Source: Variovorax sp. PAMC28562 (GTDB lineage Bacteria; Pseudomonadota; Gammaproteobacteria; Burkholderiales; Burkholderiaceae_C). From it: a stretch of 64,000 nucleotides of DNA. The position numbers and the translations under genes are program-made. How positions within the stretch are numbered: position 1 is the stretch's first letter; the number at the start of each line of letters is the position of its first letter. Below the pieces are notes generated by a model, which saw only the letters and a program-made list of their open reading frames with translations, did not search any database and was not told the origin of the DNA. The stretch is taken from contig NZ_CP060296.1 of NCBI RefSeq assembly GCF_014303735.1, forward strand, positions 3,989,501 through 4,053,500, read 5' to 3'. Below, one piece after another: positions 18,296 through 26,597 of the stretch.

Positions 18296-20512
18296 TCAGC
18301 GCCGACGTGCAGAACGCACACCAGCAACTCCAGCAACGACCTTCAAAACATGCGCCAGCCGCGCCGCATCGGTGATCTCGACAGTGAACGTCATCCACGC
18401 CGTTCCCTTGATCGACTGAGTCAGCACGCCGATGACGTTCATCTTTTCGCGCGTGAGCACTTCTGAAATATCGCGCAGCAAGCCCTGCCGGTCCGATGCC
18501 TCAACCGCCACGTCGACCGCATACACGGCGCCGTCCTCAGGCTTGGACGCGCCCCACGCCACATCGATGACGCGCTCTGCATTGCGGCTCGCCATTTGAC
18601 GAAAGTTGCTGCAGTCCGCGCGATGGATGCTCACGCCGTGGCCGCGCGTGACAAACCCACCAATCACGTCGGGCGGCGCCGGTTTGCAGCACTTGGCAAG
18701 CTGCGTCATGAGCGATGAAACGCCGACCACCAACACGCCGCCCTTGGCCGACTTCTCGCTGCCGCGCGACTTGCGAATCAGCGCGCCGTCATCCGCACCC
18801 GGCGCGGGCTCTGTCGGACGCAACAACATTTCGATGTTGCGCAACGAGAACTCGTCCTTGCCGACCACCTCGAAAAGGTTGTCGGCGGACTTGAAGCCGA
18901 GCTGCGATGCCAAGTCGTCGAGCTTGATCGACGTCTTGCCTTCGCGCTGCAGTACCTTTTCGACTGCCTCGCGACCGCGCGCCACCGTTTCGTGCGTAAT
19001 CTGCGCGTTGAACCACGCACGCACCTTCGCGCGTGCGCGGTGGCTCGCCAGATAGCCGAGTTCGCCGTTGAGCCAATCGCGCGACGGGCCACCTTCTTTC
19101 GCCGCGACGATCTCGACCGTCTGGCCGTTTTGCAGCGGCGTGTTCAGCGGAACGATCGCGCCGTCGATGCGCGCGCCGCGGCAACGGTGGCCGAGACTCG
19201 TGTGCACCGTGTAAGCAAAGTCGACTGCGGTCGCGCCCTGTGGCAATTCGACGATGGCCGCATCCGGCGTCAGCACATAGATGCGATCGTCGAACAGCCC
19301 CTGGCCTTGTGAACCGCCCGACAGATCCCGTTCCCACGCCAGCAATTGACGCAGCACAGCGATCTTGGCGTCGTATTCGCCGCTCGCCCAAACCCCCGCA
19401 TAACCTTTGTGGCCGGCCTCTTTGTAGGCCCAGTGTGCGGCCACGCCGTGCTCGGCATGGTCGTGCATTTCTTCGGTGCGTATCTGGATCTCGATCGGCT
19501 TGCTGGCCTGCCCATCGACGACCGCCCGCACCACGGTATGCAGCGACTGATACCCATTCGGCTTGGGGCGCGCGATGTAGTCGTCGAACTCTTCGTCGAT
19601 CGGCTGAAAGTGCGAGTGCACCCATGCCAGCGCCGCATAGCAGTCCTTGACGTCGGGCACCACCACGCGCAGCGCAAGGATGTCGAAAACCTGCGCGAAG
19701 TCGAGCGACTTGCCGCGCATTTTCTTGACGATGCTGTAGATGTTCTTCGGCCGCCCCTGAACCTTGGCCTGCACGCCTTGTTCGTTCAGCTCCTGCTCGA
19801 GCGTCGAGCGCAGTTGCTCGACATAGCCTTCGCGCTCGATGCGCTTTTCATCGAGCAAGCGGGCGATGAGCTTGTACGTTTCCGGCTCGAGGAATCGGAA
19901 GGAAAGATCCTCGATCTCCCACTTGACTTGCCAGATACCGAGTCGGTTGGCCAGCGGCGCAAAGACCTGCAGCGACTCGCGCGCCACGTTCTCGGCCACC
20001 GGCACTTTGCAGGCGGCCGCATGCCGCAAAGTCTGCAGCCGCGAGGCAAGTCGCAACATCACGACACGCAGGTCGCGAGAAAACGCCAGCAGCATTTTGC
20101 GGACGTTCTCGGTCTGCGAGCCGAGGCCATCGGACGCTTGCGTGCTGGCCGTGGCAGAACGCGCCTGCTTTTGCACATGAACCAGCTTGGTCGTCTCGAC
20201 GGCCAGCGCCGCGAAGTTGTCGCCGAAGACCTTGGCGATCACCTCTTGCGGGCGGTTCAGGTGCTGGCACGAATAGACCAGATAGCTCGCCGCCTGCATC
20301 GCCTCCGAACCGCCCATGTGCGCCACGATCTTGGCCACGGCATCGGCATGCGCCAGCGTGTTCTCGCCGGTGTCCAGTGTCTCGTCCGCAATCAACGGTT
20401 CGGCGAACGCTCGCGCACGCGACAGCATCTGGTCGATGACAGGCGCGCGATCAGCCGTGGCGGCAGACAGTGGGTAGTCGACGACGAGATGCTCAGGCAT
20501 GGACACAGACAC
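18296..20512 (-). CDS. relA: GTP pyrophosphokinase RelA ((p)ppGpp synthetase)
   Basis: This is a long RSH protein of 738 residues that makes (p)ppGpp on stalled ribosomes. The N-terminal HD-type hydrolase region is degenerate: the usual LLHD motif is replaced by YLVYSCQHLNRPQE (residues 77-90). The synthetase domain contains GRPKNIYSIVKKM, EFDDYIARPKPNGYQSLHT and the RTEEMHDHAEHGVAAHW block. EFDD at 308-311 is the ExDD motif of monofunctional RelA rather than the RxKD of SpoT-type enzymes. A TGS domain (about 415-475) and a C-terminal ACT domain follow. Hydrolysis should therefore come from a separate SpoT elsewhere. Confidence 0.95.
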   Translation of the reverse strand: MSVSMPEHLVVDYPLSAATADRAPVIDQMLSRARAFAEPLIADETLDTGENTLAHADAVAKIVAHMGGSEAMQAASYLVYSCQHLNRPQEVIAKVFGDNFAALAVETTKLVHVQKQARSATASTQASDGLGSQTENVRKMLLAFSRDLRVVMLRLASRLQTLRHAAACKVPVAENVARESLQVFAPLANRLGIWQVKWEIEDLSFRFLEPETYKLIARLLDEKRIEREGYVEQLRSTLEQELNEQGVQAKVQGRPKNIYSIVKKMRGKSLDFAQVFDILALRVVVPDVKDCYAALAWVHSHFQPIDEEFDDYIARPKPNGYQSLHTVVRAVVDGQASKPIEIQIRTEEMHDHAEHGVAAHWAYKEAGHKGYAGVWASGEYDAKIAVLRQLLAWERDLSGGSQGQGLFDDRIYVLTPDAAIVELPQGATAVDFAYTVHTSLGHRCRGARIDGAIVPLNTPLQNGQTVEIVAAKEGGPSRDWLNGELGYLASHRARAKVRAWFNAQITHETVARGREAVEKVLQREGKTSIKLDDLASQLGFKSADNLFEVVGKDEFSLRNIEMLLRPTEPAPGADDGALIRKSRGSEKSAKGGVLVVGVSSLMTQLAKCCKPAPPDVIGGFVTRGHGVSIHRADCSNFRQMASRNAERVIDVAWGASKPEDGAVYAVDVAVEASDRQGLLRDISEVLTREKMNVIGVLTQSIKGTAWMTFTVEITDAARLAHVLKVVAGVAGVRSARRR

Positions 20513-20557
20513 AGGAAAGACCAGCGGACAAAAGTAAAAAGGAGGACGACCGACCTG

Positions 20558-21505
20558 TCAGTCGATCAGGAACGACGCAACGGCGGCAATCTGATCCGCC
20601 GCCACGAATGTCGGCGCATGACCGACACCGGTGAATTCCACGAGGCGCGCGTGCGGGCCCCGTGCGGTCATGGCAGAGGCCGTTTCACGCCCAAGCAAAT
20701 CCGACTGCGCCCCACGCGTAAGCAAAGTCGTGGCGCTGATGGCGTCGTACAACGCCCACAGCACCGTCTCGCCTTGCGTGGCGGCCTCAATGCTCATTGC
20801 ACGCAGAGGCAGTGCGATCGCCGGGTCGTAGTGAAGCACGTAGGGGCCGACATCGCCACCGCCTGCAACCTTGGCGTCTCCGGCCTCGGTGCGCGACGCG
20901 GCAGGAACCACCATGTGCCGCGACAGTTCCAGCCACTGCGCCGAAGAGTGCGGACCGAAGGTGCTCGACAGCGCCCAGAGTGCGTCGGCCGCTGAATCGA
21001 GGGTTTCATATGTCCCGCCATGCCCAATATAAGCGCCGATGCGCTTGAGCGCCGCGGGATCGAGCGTCGGGCCGACGTCGTTGAGGACCAACCGACGGAT
21101 TGGCAATGGCAAGGGGACGCCCGGGCTGCCGGCGAGCGCGATGCCGATCAAACCGCCCATGCTGGTGCCGACATAGTCGAGCGTTCCGATCGCTTGCTCC
21201 GAATGCAGCTGCGAAATCAGCGCAATGACGTCGGCTGCGTATTGCGGCAGCTGGTAGCCATCCGGATTGGCGAGCCAGTCGCTTTCGCCGCGTCCGACGA
21301 TGTCAGGGCACACCACCCGAAGATCGCTGCCGGCCCGCGCCAATAGCGAAAGAGTCAAAGCATCGAAATCGCGACCCTGGCGAGTGAGCCCATGGACGCA
21401 CAACACCACATGCGCGCTGCGCGGATCGCCCCACTGCCAGTAAGCCATGCGGTGACCGCCGGAGGCGTCGTGGCAAGCCACATGATGCAGGGTCGGTTCG
21501 GTCAT
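20558..21505 (-). CDS. Alpha/beta hydrolase
   Basis: This is an alpha/beta-hydrolase-fold protein of about 315 residues. It shows VVLCVHGLTRQGRDFD (oxyanion-hole region), the nucleophile elbow GTSMGG in LDYVGTSMGGLIGIALAG, and a C-terminal histidine in VEFTGVGHAPTFV. The catalytic triad is therefore complete. The open frame reaches 21586, but the ATG at 21505 (MTEPTLHHVACHD) fits the fold better. No strong ribosome site decides between them. It lies after relA's start region on the same strand, and its substrate is unknown. Confidence 0.82.
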   Translation of the reverse strand: MTEPTLHHVACHDASGGHRMAYWQWGDPRSAHVVLCVHGLTRQGRDFDALTLSLLARAGSDLRVVCPDIVGRGESDWLANPDGYQLPQYAADVIALISQLHSEQAIGTLDYVGTSMGGLIGIALAGSPGVPLPLPIRRLVLNDVGPTLDPAALKRIGAYIGHGGTYETLDSAADALWALSSTFGPHSSAQWLELSRHMVVPAASRTEAGDAKVAGGGDVGPYVLHYDPAIALPLRAMSIEAATQGETVLWALYDAISATTLLTRGAQSDLLGRETASAMTARGPHARLVEFTGVGHAPTFVAADQIAAVASFLID

Positions 21506-21610
21506 GAAAGCGGGCTTCGGGAATGCAAACAATTGTCTCAGCGCATCGTAAGTCATCCGGTGAACGGCCCTTGCGGAGCAGACCATCCATGGACATTCGA
21601 AAAGCCCCGA

Positions 21611-22315
21611 CTACTTCAGTTGTACCGAGCCCGACACGTTGACCACCACGCTGGTCTTGCCAGCCTCGACAGGAACGGCCGAATCGGACGCCATCGACTT
21701 GGCTTCCATCGCCATCATGCGCGGACGCATCGGGCTGGCCTGGTTGGCGTTGACCGACACCTCGCGCAAGCTGTAGCCAGCGAAACCGAAGTCCTTGGCA
21801 AGCTCGCCGGCCTTCTGTTTGAAGTTGTCGATGGCGAGCGTTTGCGCCTCCGCCTCGACCTTGGTTCGTTGCTCACGACTCAAACCGAAGCCGACATTGC
21901 CGACGCTCAGCGTCGTGATGCGGCCGGCCGTCTGCGTTATGCGCGGAAAGTCGCGCCCTTCGAGGATCAGTTCGGCCGAACCCTGCCAACCGCTGATCTT
22001 GCCGTCTCGCGTGTAGCGTGGCGACAGGCTGAAGTTGCCGGTGCGCACGTCGAGTTGGCCAGGCTGCGCGGCCTTGCGCGCCTCGGTCAGGGCGGCGTCG
22101 ACGGCGGTCTTCAACTGCGTCTGCACGATTGCCGCGTCGGCGTTGTCTCGCGAGGTGACGAGCGCCATGCTGAGCAAGTCTTGCTGGACTTCGACCGTGC
22201 CGTTGGCCGACAACTGCAGTACGTTCTGCGGCGGCGCCGAGGTCGTGGTCTGAGCGAAGCCCGTGGCAGCCGCGGAAAGAACGGCGCATGCCACTGTCAA
22301 TTTAATAGCGTTCAA
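21611..22315 (-). CDS. SIMPL domain-containing periplasmic protein
   Basis: This 234-residue exported protein has a signal peptide (MNAIKLTVACAVLSAAATGFAQ, cleavage after GFA). The SIMPL/DUF541 domain follows, with LQLSANGTVEVQQDLLSMAL, NFSLSPRYTRDGKISGWQGSAELILEG and VGNVGFGLSREQ. The family is widespread in the envelope. Its biochemical role is unclear; links to oxidative or envelope stress have been suggested for relatives. The preceding purine-rich AAAGAGAG-type region is too far from the ATG to be an ideal ribosome site. Confidence 0.85.
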   Translation of the reverse strand: MNAIKLTVACAVLSAAATGFAQTTTSAPPQNVLQLSANGTVEVQQDLLSMALVTSRDNADAAIVQTQLKTAVDAALTEARKAAQPGQLDVRTGNFSLSPRYTRDGKISGWQGSAELILEGRDFPRITQTAGRITTLSVGNVGFGLSREQRTKVEAEAQTLAIDNFKQKAGELAKDFGFAGYSLREVSVNANQASPMRPRMMAMEAKSMASDSAVPVEAGKTSVVVNVSGSVQLK

Positions 22316-22406
22316 AACAAGGGACTTCCATTTTTAAAAGAGAGAGGGAGCAAGCCGGCGCGCGGCATAGCTCGCGTGCGTCGCATTTCGGCGCCGGGAT
22401 CAGGGG

Positions 22407-22790
22407 TCAGGGCCGCTGAAAACGCGGCGCCGGGATCTGTACGGCACGCGACTCCGGAGCGCTGACCATACGCTCGACAGGTTGCGATTCCGCAGATCGG
22501 ATCAGGTCGGTCCGCGCTGCCCATTGTTGCCGCACTTGGTCACGCAACTCCGCAAGTTCTGCAGCCGTCAGGCGACGGCCGGCGGTGGCTTCCTCGCGCC
22601 GCACTTCCTCGCGTTGCGAAGCACGATGCGCGTCCACTGCAGTGCGCAGCTCGCTGCGGCGCTGTTGACGCGCCAGCGTCGGCCCGTCTTGCGCGGCGAC
22701 TGCAGGCACCAAGAGCAGCACGGGCACGCACAGCGAAGCAACGACCAAAGGCAGCGTCTGACGTAGAAAGATGATGTGGCGAAACGGCAA
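22407..22790 (-). CDS. Small exported protein of unknown function, divergent from ompR
   Basis: This is a hypothetical protein with a hydrophobic export signal (LPLVVASLCVPVLLLVPAVAAQ). A charged helical segment rich in Arg and Glu follows (RASQREEVRREEATAGRRLTAAELAELRDQVRQQW in two pieces, residues about 55-95), then a Pro-containing tail ending APRFQRP. No ATG start exists in frame. TTG at 22790 is a guess and TTG at 22871 is the outer limit. It is transcribed away from the OmpR/EnvZ pair. No family was recognised, so confidence that it is real is moderate. Confidence 0.45.
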   Translation of the reverse strand: MPFRHIIFLRQTLPLVVASLCVPVLLLVPAVAAQDGPTLARQQRRSELRTAVDAHRASQREEVRREEATAGRRLTAAELAELRDQVRQQWAARTDLIRSAESQPVERMVSAPESRAVQIPAPRFQRP

Positions 22791-22853
22791 GATGGTGGCA
22801 CTGTGCCACCGGCGTGCAACGCGCAAACGTCTGGACCGCGTGCGTCCGCAAGT

Positions 22854-22931
22854 TTTGTAACTTAGTGTCAAAGCACTGTGAAAACCGGCTCAATGGCCTG
22901 CTAACGCATTCAGAATCGGCTCTGTTACAAA
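22854..22931. promoter_or_regulatory. Inverted GTTACAAA boxes upstream of ompR
   Basis: The octamer TTTGTAAC (22854-22861) is repeated in inverse orientation as GTTACAAA (22924-22931), 16 bases before the ompR start. GTTACA is the core of many OmpR-family binding sites. The boxes flank the divergent intergenic region between the small exported protein and ompR. They could mediate autoregulation, which is an inference from motif likeness. Confidence 0.4.
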
Positions 22932-22946
22932 TTCAGTGTTGTAGAA

Positions 22947-23678
22947 ATGAATCAAAACCCTGCTCGCACCGACAAGATCGTGATCGTCGACGACGACGCC
23001 CGCATCCGCGACCTGCTGCGTCGCTACCTGACGCAAGAGGGCTTCGAAGTCATCGTGGCCGAAGACGGCAAGGCGCTGAACCGCATCCTGCTGCGCGACA
23101 CGGTCGATCTGATCGTGCTCGACCTGATGATGCCCGGCGAAGACGGCCTTTCGGTGTGCCGCCGCCTGCGTGCCGCCAACGACCGCACGCCCATCATCAT
23201 GCTGACGGCCAAGGGCGAAGACGTCGACCGTATCGTCGGTCTCGAGGTCGGTGCCGACGACTACCTCGGCAAGCCTTTCAACCCGCGCGAATTGCTGGCA
23301 CGGGTGCATGCGGTGCTGCGCCGCCGTCCGCCACTCGAGGCGCCAGGGGCGCCGTCGACCGACAACGAAACCGTGAACTTCGGCCCGTTCAGTTTCGACC
23401 TCGGTTCGCGGACGTTGAAGAAAGACGGCGAGGAGCTGTCTCTCACCACCGGTGAATTCGCGATGTTGAAGGCGCTCGTGCGCCATCCGCGCCAGCCGCT
23501 GTCGCGCGAAAAGCTCGCGCAGCTGGCACGCGGCCGCGAGTTCGAACCCTTCGACCGCAGCCTCGACGTGCAGATTTCACGCCTGCGCAAGCTGGTCGAA
23601 TCCGACGCCGCGGCGCCGCGCTATATCCAGACCGTCTGGGGCGTCGGCTACGTGTTCGTGCCGGACGGCACCACCTGA
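22947..23678 (+). CDS. ompR: OmpR-family two-component response regulator
   Basis: This 243-residue regulator has an N-terminal receiver domain. The acidic pocket is VIVDDDARIR, the phospho-acceptor is Asp59 in DLIVLDLMMPGEDGLS, and the switch Lys is in MLTAKGED. A C-terminal winged-helix domain follows (LTTGEFAMLKALVRHPRQPLSREKL and DVQISRLRKLVE, ending VWGVGYVFVP). It is five bases upstream of its sensor kinase and is probably translationally linked to it. In related bacteria this pair answers to osmolarity or envelope signals; the regulon here is unknown. Confidence 0.93.
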   Translation: MNQNPARTDKIVIVDDDARIRDLLRRYLTQEGFEVIVAEDGKALNRILLRDTVDLIVLDLMMPGEDGLSVCRRLRAANDRTPIIMLTAKGEDVDRIVGLEVGADDYLGKPFNPRELLARVHAVLRRRPPLEAPGAPSTDNETVNFGPFSFDLGSRTLKKDGEELSLTTGEFAMLKALVRHPRQPLSREKLAQLARGREFEPFDRSLDVQISRLRKLVESDAAAPRYIQTVWGVGYVFVPDGTT

Positions 23679-23683
23679 TTTCC

Positions 23684-25186
23684 GTGGCGGCCACCGGCCC
23701 CAAATCGACGTTGCCGAACCCGCTTGGTGAGGACACCGGCGCGGTCACGCTGCCAAGCCCGCTCGAAGGGTTGCCGCAGCGCGGTCGCGCGCGCCTGAAG
23801 CTCGGCTTCAACCTGTTCTGGCGTACCTTTTTCCTGTTGGCGCTGTTGCTGTTCGGCTGCACTTTTGCCTGGCTGCAGACCTTTCGCGCCCTCGAATACG
23901 AACCGCGCGCCATCCAAACCGCACATCAGATTGCGTCGCTGGTCAACCTGACGCGCGCGGCGCTGGTGTATTCCGATGCGATCACGCGCGTGTCGCTCAT
24001 CAAGACGCTGGCCGACCAGGAAGGCGTGCGGATCCTGCCGCGCGAACCGAACGACCGCGTCGAGGCTTACACCAGTGGCTCGCTCGACCAGCGCGTGACT
24101 GAAGAGTTGATCGATCAGCTCGGCGAAGGCACCAATGTGGCGAGGCGCGTCAACGACGAGCCGGGCCTGTGGATCGGCTTCACTATCGAAAGCGACAACT
24201 ACTGGCTCTTGCTGGACCCGACGCGTTTCAGCCGGGTCGGAGGACGCACGTGGCTGGTCTGGCTGGCGACGGCCGTCGTGCTGTCGCTGGCCGGCGCCGC
24301 GCTGATCACGCGCTTCATCAACCGGCCGCTGAAGCAGCTGTCGCGCGCCACACGCCAGGTGCGCGAAGGCGAATACGAGGCGCACCGGCTCGACGAAGGC
24401 GCGCGCACCAGCGAGATTCGCGCCGTCAACATCGGCTTCAACCGCATGGCCGACCAACTTGCCAAGATCGAGCAAGATCGCGCGGTGATGCTGGCCGGCA
24501 TTTCGCACGACCTGCGCACGCCGCTGGCACGCCTGCGGCTCGAAACCGAATTGAGCGTGGCGGACGAAGATGCGCGCAACCACATGGCTGCCGACATTGC
24601 CCAACTAGACTCGATCATCGACAAGTTCCTCGACTACGCCCGGCCCGACCATGTCGACTTCAAACCCGTGTTGCTGCGCGACGTGGTCGATGCCTGCATC
24701 TATGCCGTGCAGGACCACGACGACATGAAGATCAAGGTCGACGTCGCGCCCGATTTGCGCGTGATGGCGGACGAGGTCGAGCTGCAGCGCGTGATGTCCA
24801 ACCTGGTCGAGAACGCGCGGCGCTACGGCAAGACGCCTGCGACCGGCGTGGCCGATATCAACATCCAGGCTCAGGCCCACAACGATGCGGTGCTGATCAA
24901 GGTGCGCGACCATGGCCCCGGCGTGGCGCCCGCCCTGCTCTCGCAATTGACCAAGCCGTTCTTTCGAGGCGATGCGGCGCGCACGTCGGCGGCCGGCGCG
25001 GGCCTCGGGCTGTCGATCGTGGCGAAGAACATCGAGCGCATGGGGGGCACCTTCGCGCTGACCAGCACGCCCGGTCGCGGCCTGGCGGCGCACATTCGCA
25101 TGCCACGGGGTCCGTCGATCAAGCTGGACGGCCCACCGGGCAAAAAGGGGGAAGCCTCAGCAAAAGGCGGTGACGCCAATGCCTAG
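23684..25186 (+). CDS. envZ: EnvZ-like sensor histidine kinase
   Basis: This 500-residue inner-membrane kinase starts at a GTG five bases after ompR. The N-terminal cytoplasmic tail (about 45 residues) is longer than usual. It is followed by a membrane helix (about 46-66), a periplasmic sensor region (about 67-188), a second helix (189-210) and a HAMP linker. The HisKA domain has the phospho-accepting His275 in GISHDLRTPLARLRLETEL. The ATPase domain has N-box NLVENARRYG, DHGPGVAP and GAGLGLSIV. The architecture and pairing match EnvZ/OmpR. Confidence 0.92.
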   Translation: MAATGPKSTLPNPLGEDTGAVTLPSPLEGLPQRGRARLKLGFNLFWRTFFLLALLLFGCTFAWLQTFRALEYEPRAIQTAHQIASLVNLTRAALVYSDAITRVSLIKTLADQEGVRILPREPNDRVEAYTSGSLDQRVTEELIDQLGEGTNVARRVNDEPGLWIGFTIESDNYWLLLDPTRFSRVGGRTWLVWLATAVVLSLAGAALITRFINRPLKQLSRATRQVREGEYEAHRLDEGARTSEIRAVNIGFNRMADQLAKIEQDRAVMLAGISHDLRTPLARLRLETELSVADEDARNHMAADIAQLDSIIDKFLDYARPDHVDFKPVLLRDVVDACIYAVQDHDDMKIKVDVAPDLRVMADEVELQRVMSNLVENARRYGKTPATGVADINIQAQAHNDAVLIKVRDHGPGVAPALLSQLTKPFFRGDAARTSAAGAGLGLSIVAKNIERMGGTFALTSTPGRGLAAHIRMPRGPSIKLDGPPGKKGEASAKGGDANA

Positions 25187-25240
25187 GCCAGCAGTTCGAC
25201 GGTCGCTTTAATGCGGCCATCGCGGGACATCAGAGCGATC

Positions 25241-25729
25241 TCAGCGAAATAAAAGCACAACGGCCCGCGCTTCCATCGCGCGTCCTTCGCCGACCGGCCC
25301 GAGTTTTTCAGCCGTCTTGGCCTTCACGTTCACCCGATCGACCGTGATGCCTAAAACAGTTGCGATGCGCCCGCACATCGCGGGAATGTGCGGTGCGAGC
25401 TTTGGCGCTTGAGCGATCACGGTGCTGTCGACATTGCCGATTGCCCAGCCAGCCGCACGCACGCGCACCGCTGCTTCGGCCAGCAGCACGGCAGAGTCGG
25501 CGCCACGAAACTTATCGTCGGTGTCCGGAAAATGTCGTCCGATATCGCCCAGCCCCGCAGCGCCCAGCAGCGCATCGGTGATGGCGTGCAACAGCACGTC
25601 GGCATCGGAATGTCCGAGCAGGCCCGCGATGTGCGGCACCTCGATGCCACCCAGCATCAGCTTGCGACCGGCAACCAGCTGATGCACGTCCCAGCCTTCG
25701 CCGACGCGAATGTCGAAGGGCATCGTCAT
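25241..25729 (-). CDS. ispF: 2-C-methyl-D-erythritol 2,4-cyclodiphosphate synthase
   Basis: IspF closes the cyclodiphosphate ring in the MEP isoprenoid pathway. The 162-residue protein has the zinc ligands in [12 protein letters not shown] and the [29 protein letters not shown] region (in two pieces). It also has [32 protein letters not shown] and normal family length. Its ATG overlaps the ispD stop codon by four bases (ATGA), so the two are translationally coupled. Confidence 0.97.
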   Translation of the reverse strand: MTMPFDIRVGEGWDVHQLVAGRKLMLGGIEVPHIAGLLGHSDADVLLHAITDALLGAAGLGDIGRHFPDTDDKFRGADSAVLLAEAAVRVRAAGWAIGNVDSTVIAQAPKLAPHIPAMCGRIATVLGITVDRVNVKAKTAEKLGPVGEGRAMEARAVVLLFR

Positions 25730-26451
25730 GGTTTGTCGGTCCGCTCAATACGGCGCCGGCTGTTCAGCACGGCCTCGGCCAGTTCGAAGTCTTCTGCATA
25801 GGTCACCTTGAAATTTTGTGTGCTGCCCGGCACCAGCAGGGGTGCCAGCCCCAGCGCCTCGATGGCGCTCGCCTCGTCCGTCACGCTGTCGCCGGCTCGC
25901 TCCAGGGCGTCTATCAGCATGCCGATGCGAAACATCTGAGGTGTCTGCGCGAGCCACTTGTCGGCACGGGTCAGGGTCGCTGCCACACGGCCTTCGGGTG
26001 ACGCGACCTTGAGCGTGTCGGGCAACCGCTGCGCCAGCAGGCCACCGACGGCATCGTGCTCACAGGCAGCAATCAGCGCTTCGACTTGCGTCGGCGTGAC
26101 GAGGCATCGCGCGGCGTCGTGCACGAGCACCCAGTCGTGCGGACCCGCGCCTTGCCCGCGAAGCGCCTGCAACCCATTGCGCACGCTGGCCGCGCGGTTC
26201 GCGCCGCCGACCTTGAACAAATGCTCGTCGGTCCCCGGAAAGTCCGGAAGCACCGTCGCGATGTCGCGGTCACCCTCGGCCACGACCAAGGCCAATCCGG
26301 TGAAGCGACCCGTCAGCGCCCGAAAAGCATCGATCGTGTGCGCCACCATCGGCCGACCGGCGATCTGCTGGTATTGCTTGGGCAGCGTGCCGCCCGCGCG
26401 ATGGCCGGAGCCTGCGCAAGGAATGAGCACATAGAAACGCGAAGACGACAT
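25726..26451 (-). CDS. ispD: 2-C-methyl-D-erythritol 4-phosphate cytidylyltransferase
   Basis: IspD transfers CMP to methylerythritol phosphate. The 241-residue protein shows the nucleotide-binding start [25 protein letters not shown] (in two pieces), [13 protein letters not shown], and the C-terminal [11 protein letters not shown] and [17 protein letters not shown]. It forms a two-gene unit with ispF, transcribed away from mfd. dxr of the same pathway lies 23 kb to the left. Confidence 0.96.
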   Translation of the reverse strand: MSSSRFYVLIPCAGSGHRAGGTLPKQYQQIAGRPMVAHTIDAFRALTGRFTGLALVVAEGDRDIATVLPDFPGTDEHLFKVGGANRAASVRNGLQALRGQGAGPHDWVLVHDAARCLVTPTQVEALIAACEHDAVGGLLAQRLPDTLKVASPEGRVAATLTRADKWLAQTPQMFRIGMLIDALERAGDSVTDEASAIEALGLAPLLVPGSTQNFKVTYAEDFELAEAVLNSRRRIERTDKP

Positions 26452-26547
26452 GCAATTCCTGTAGATCGGCGCGGTGAGAGCATCGAATGGTGAATGAGCC
26501 AGCGCGCCAGCAACAATGAGGCCACCATTCTAGAATTGCTCGGTCTT

Positions 26548-26575
26548 ACACCCCTCGCCATCCGGCGCGGGGTGT
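26548..26575 (+). other. Strong hairpin in the mfd 5' leader
   Basis: ACACCCC (26548-26554) pairs with GGGGTGT (26569-26575). Inside it CGCC (26556-26559) pairs with GGCG (26564-26567), giving an 11-base-pair stem with one mismatch and a four-base loop. A T-run (ATTTTT) follows after five bases. It lies 22 bases before the mfd start and could attenuate transcription, or could shape the leader. Confidence 0.45.
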
Positions 26576-26597
26576 TCTGCATTTTTCGAAGCGATTC

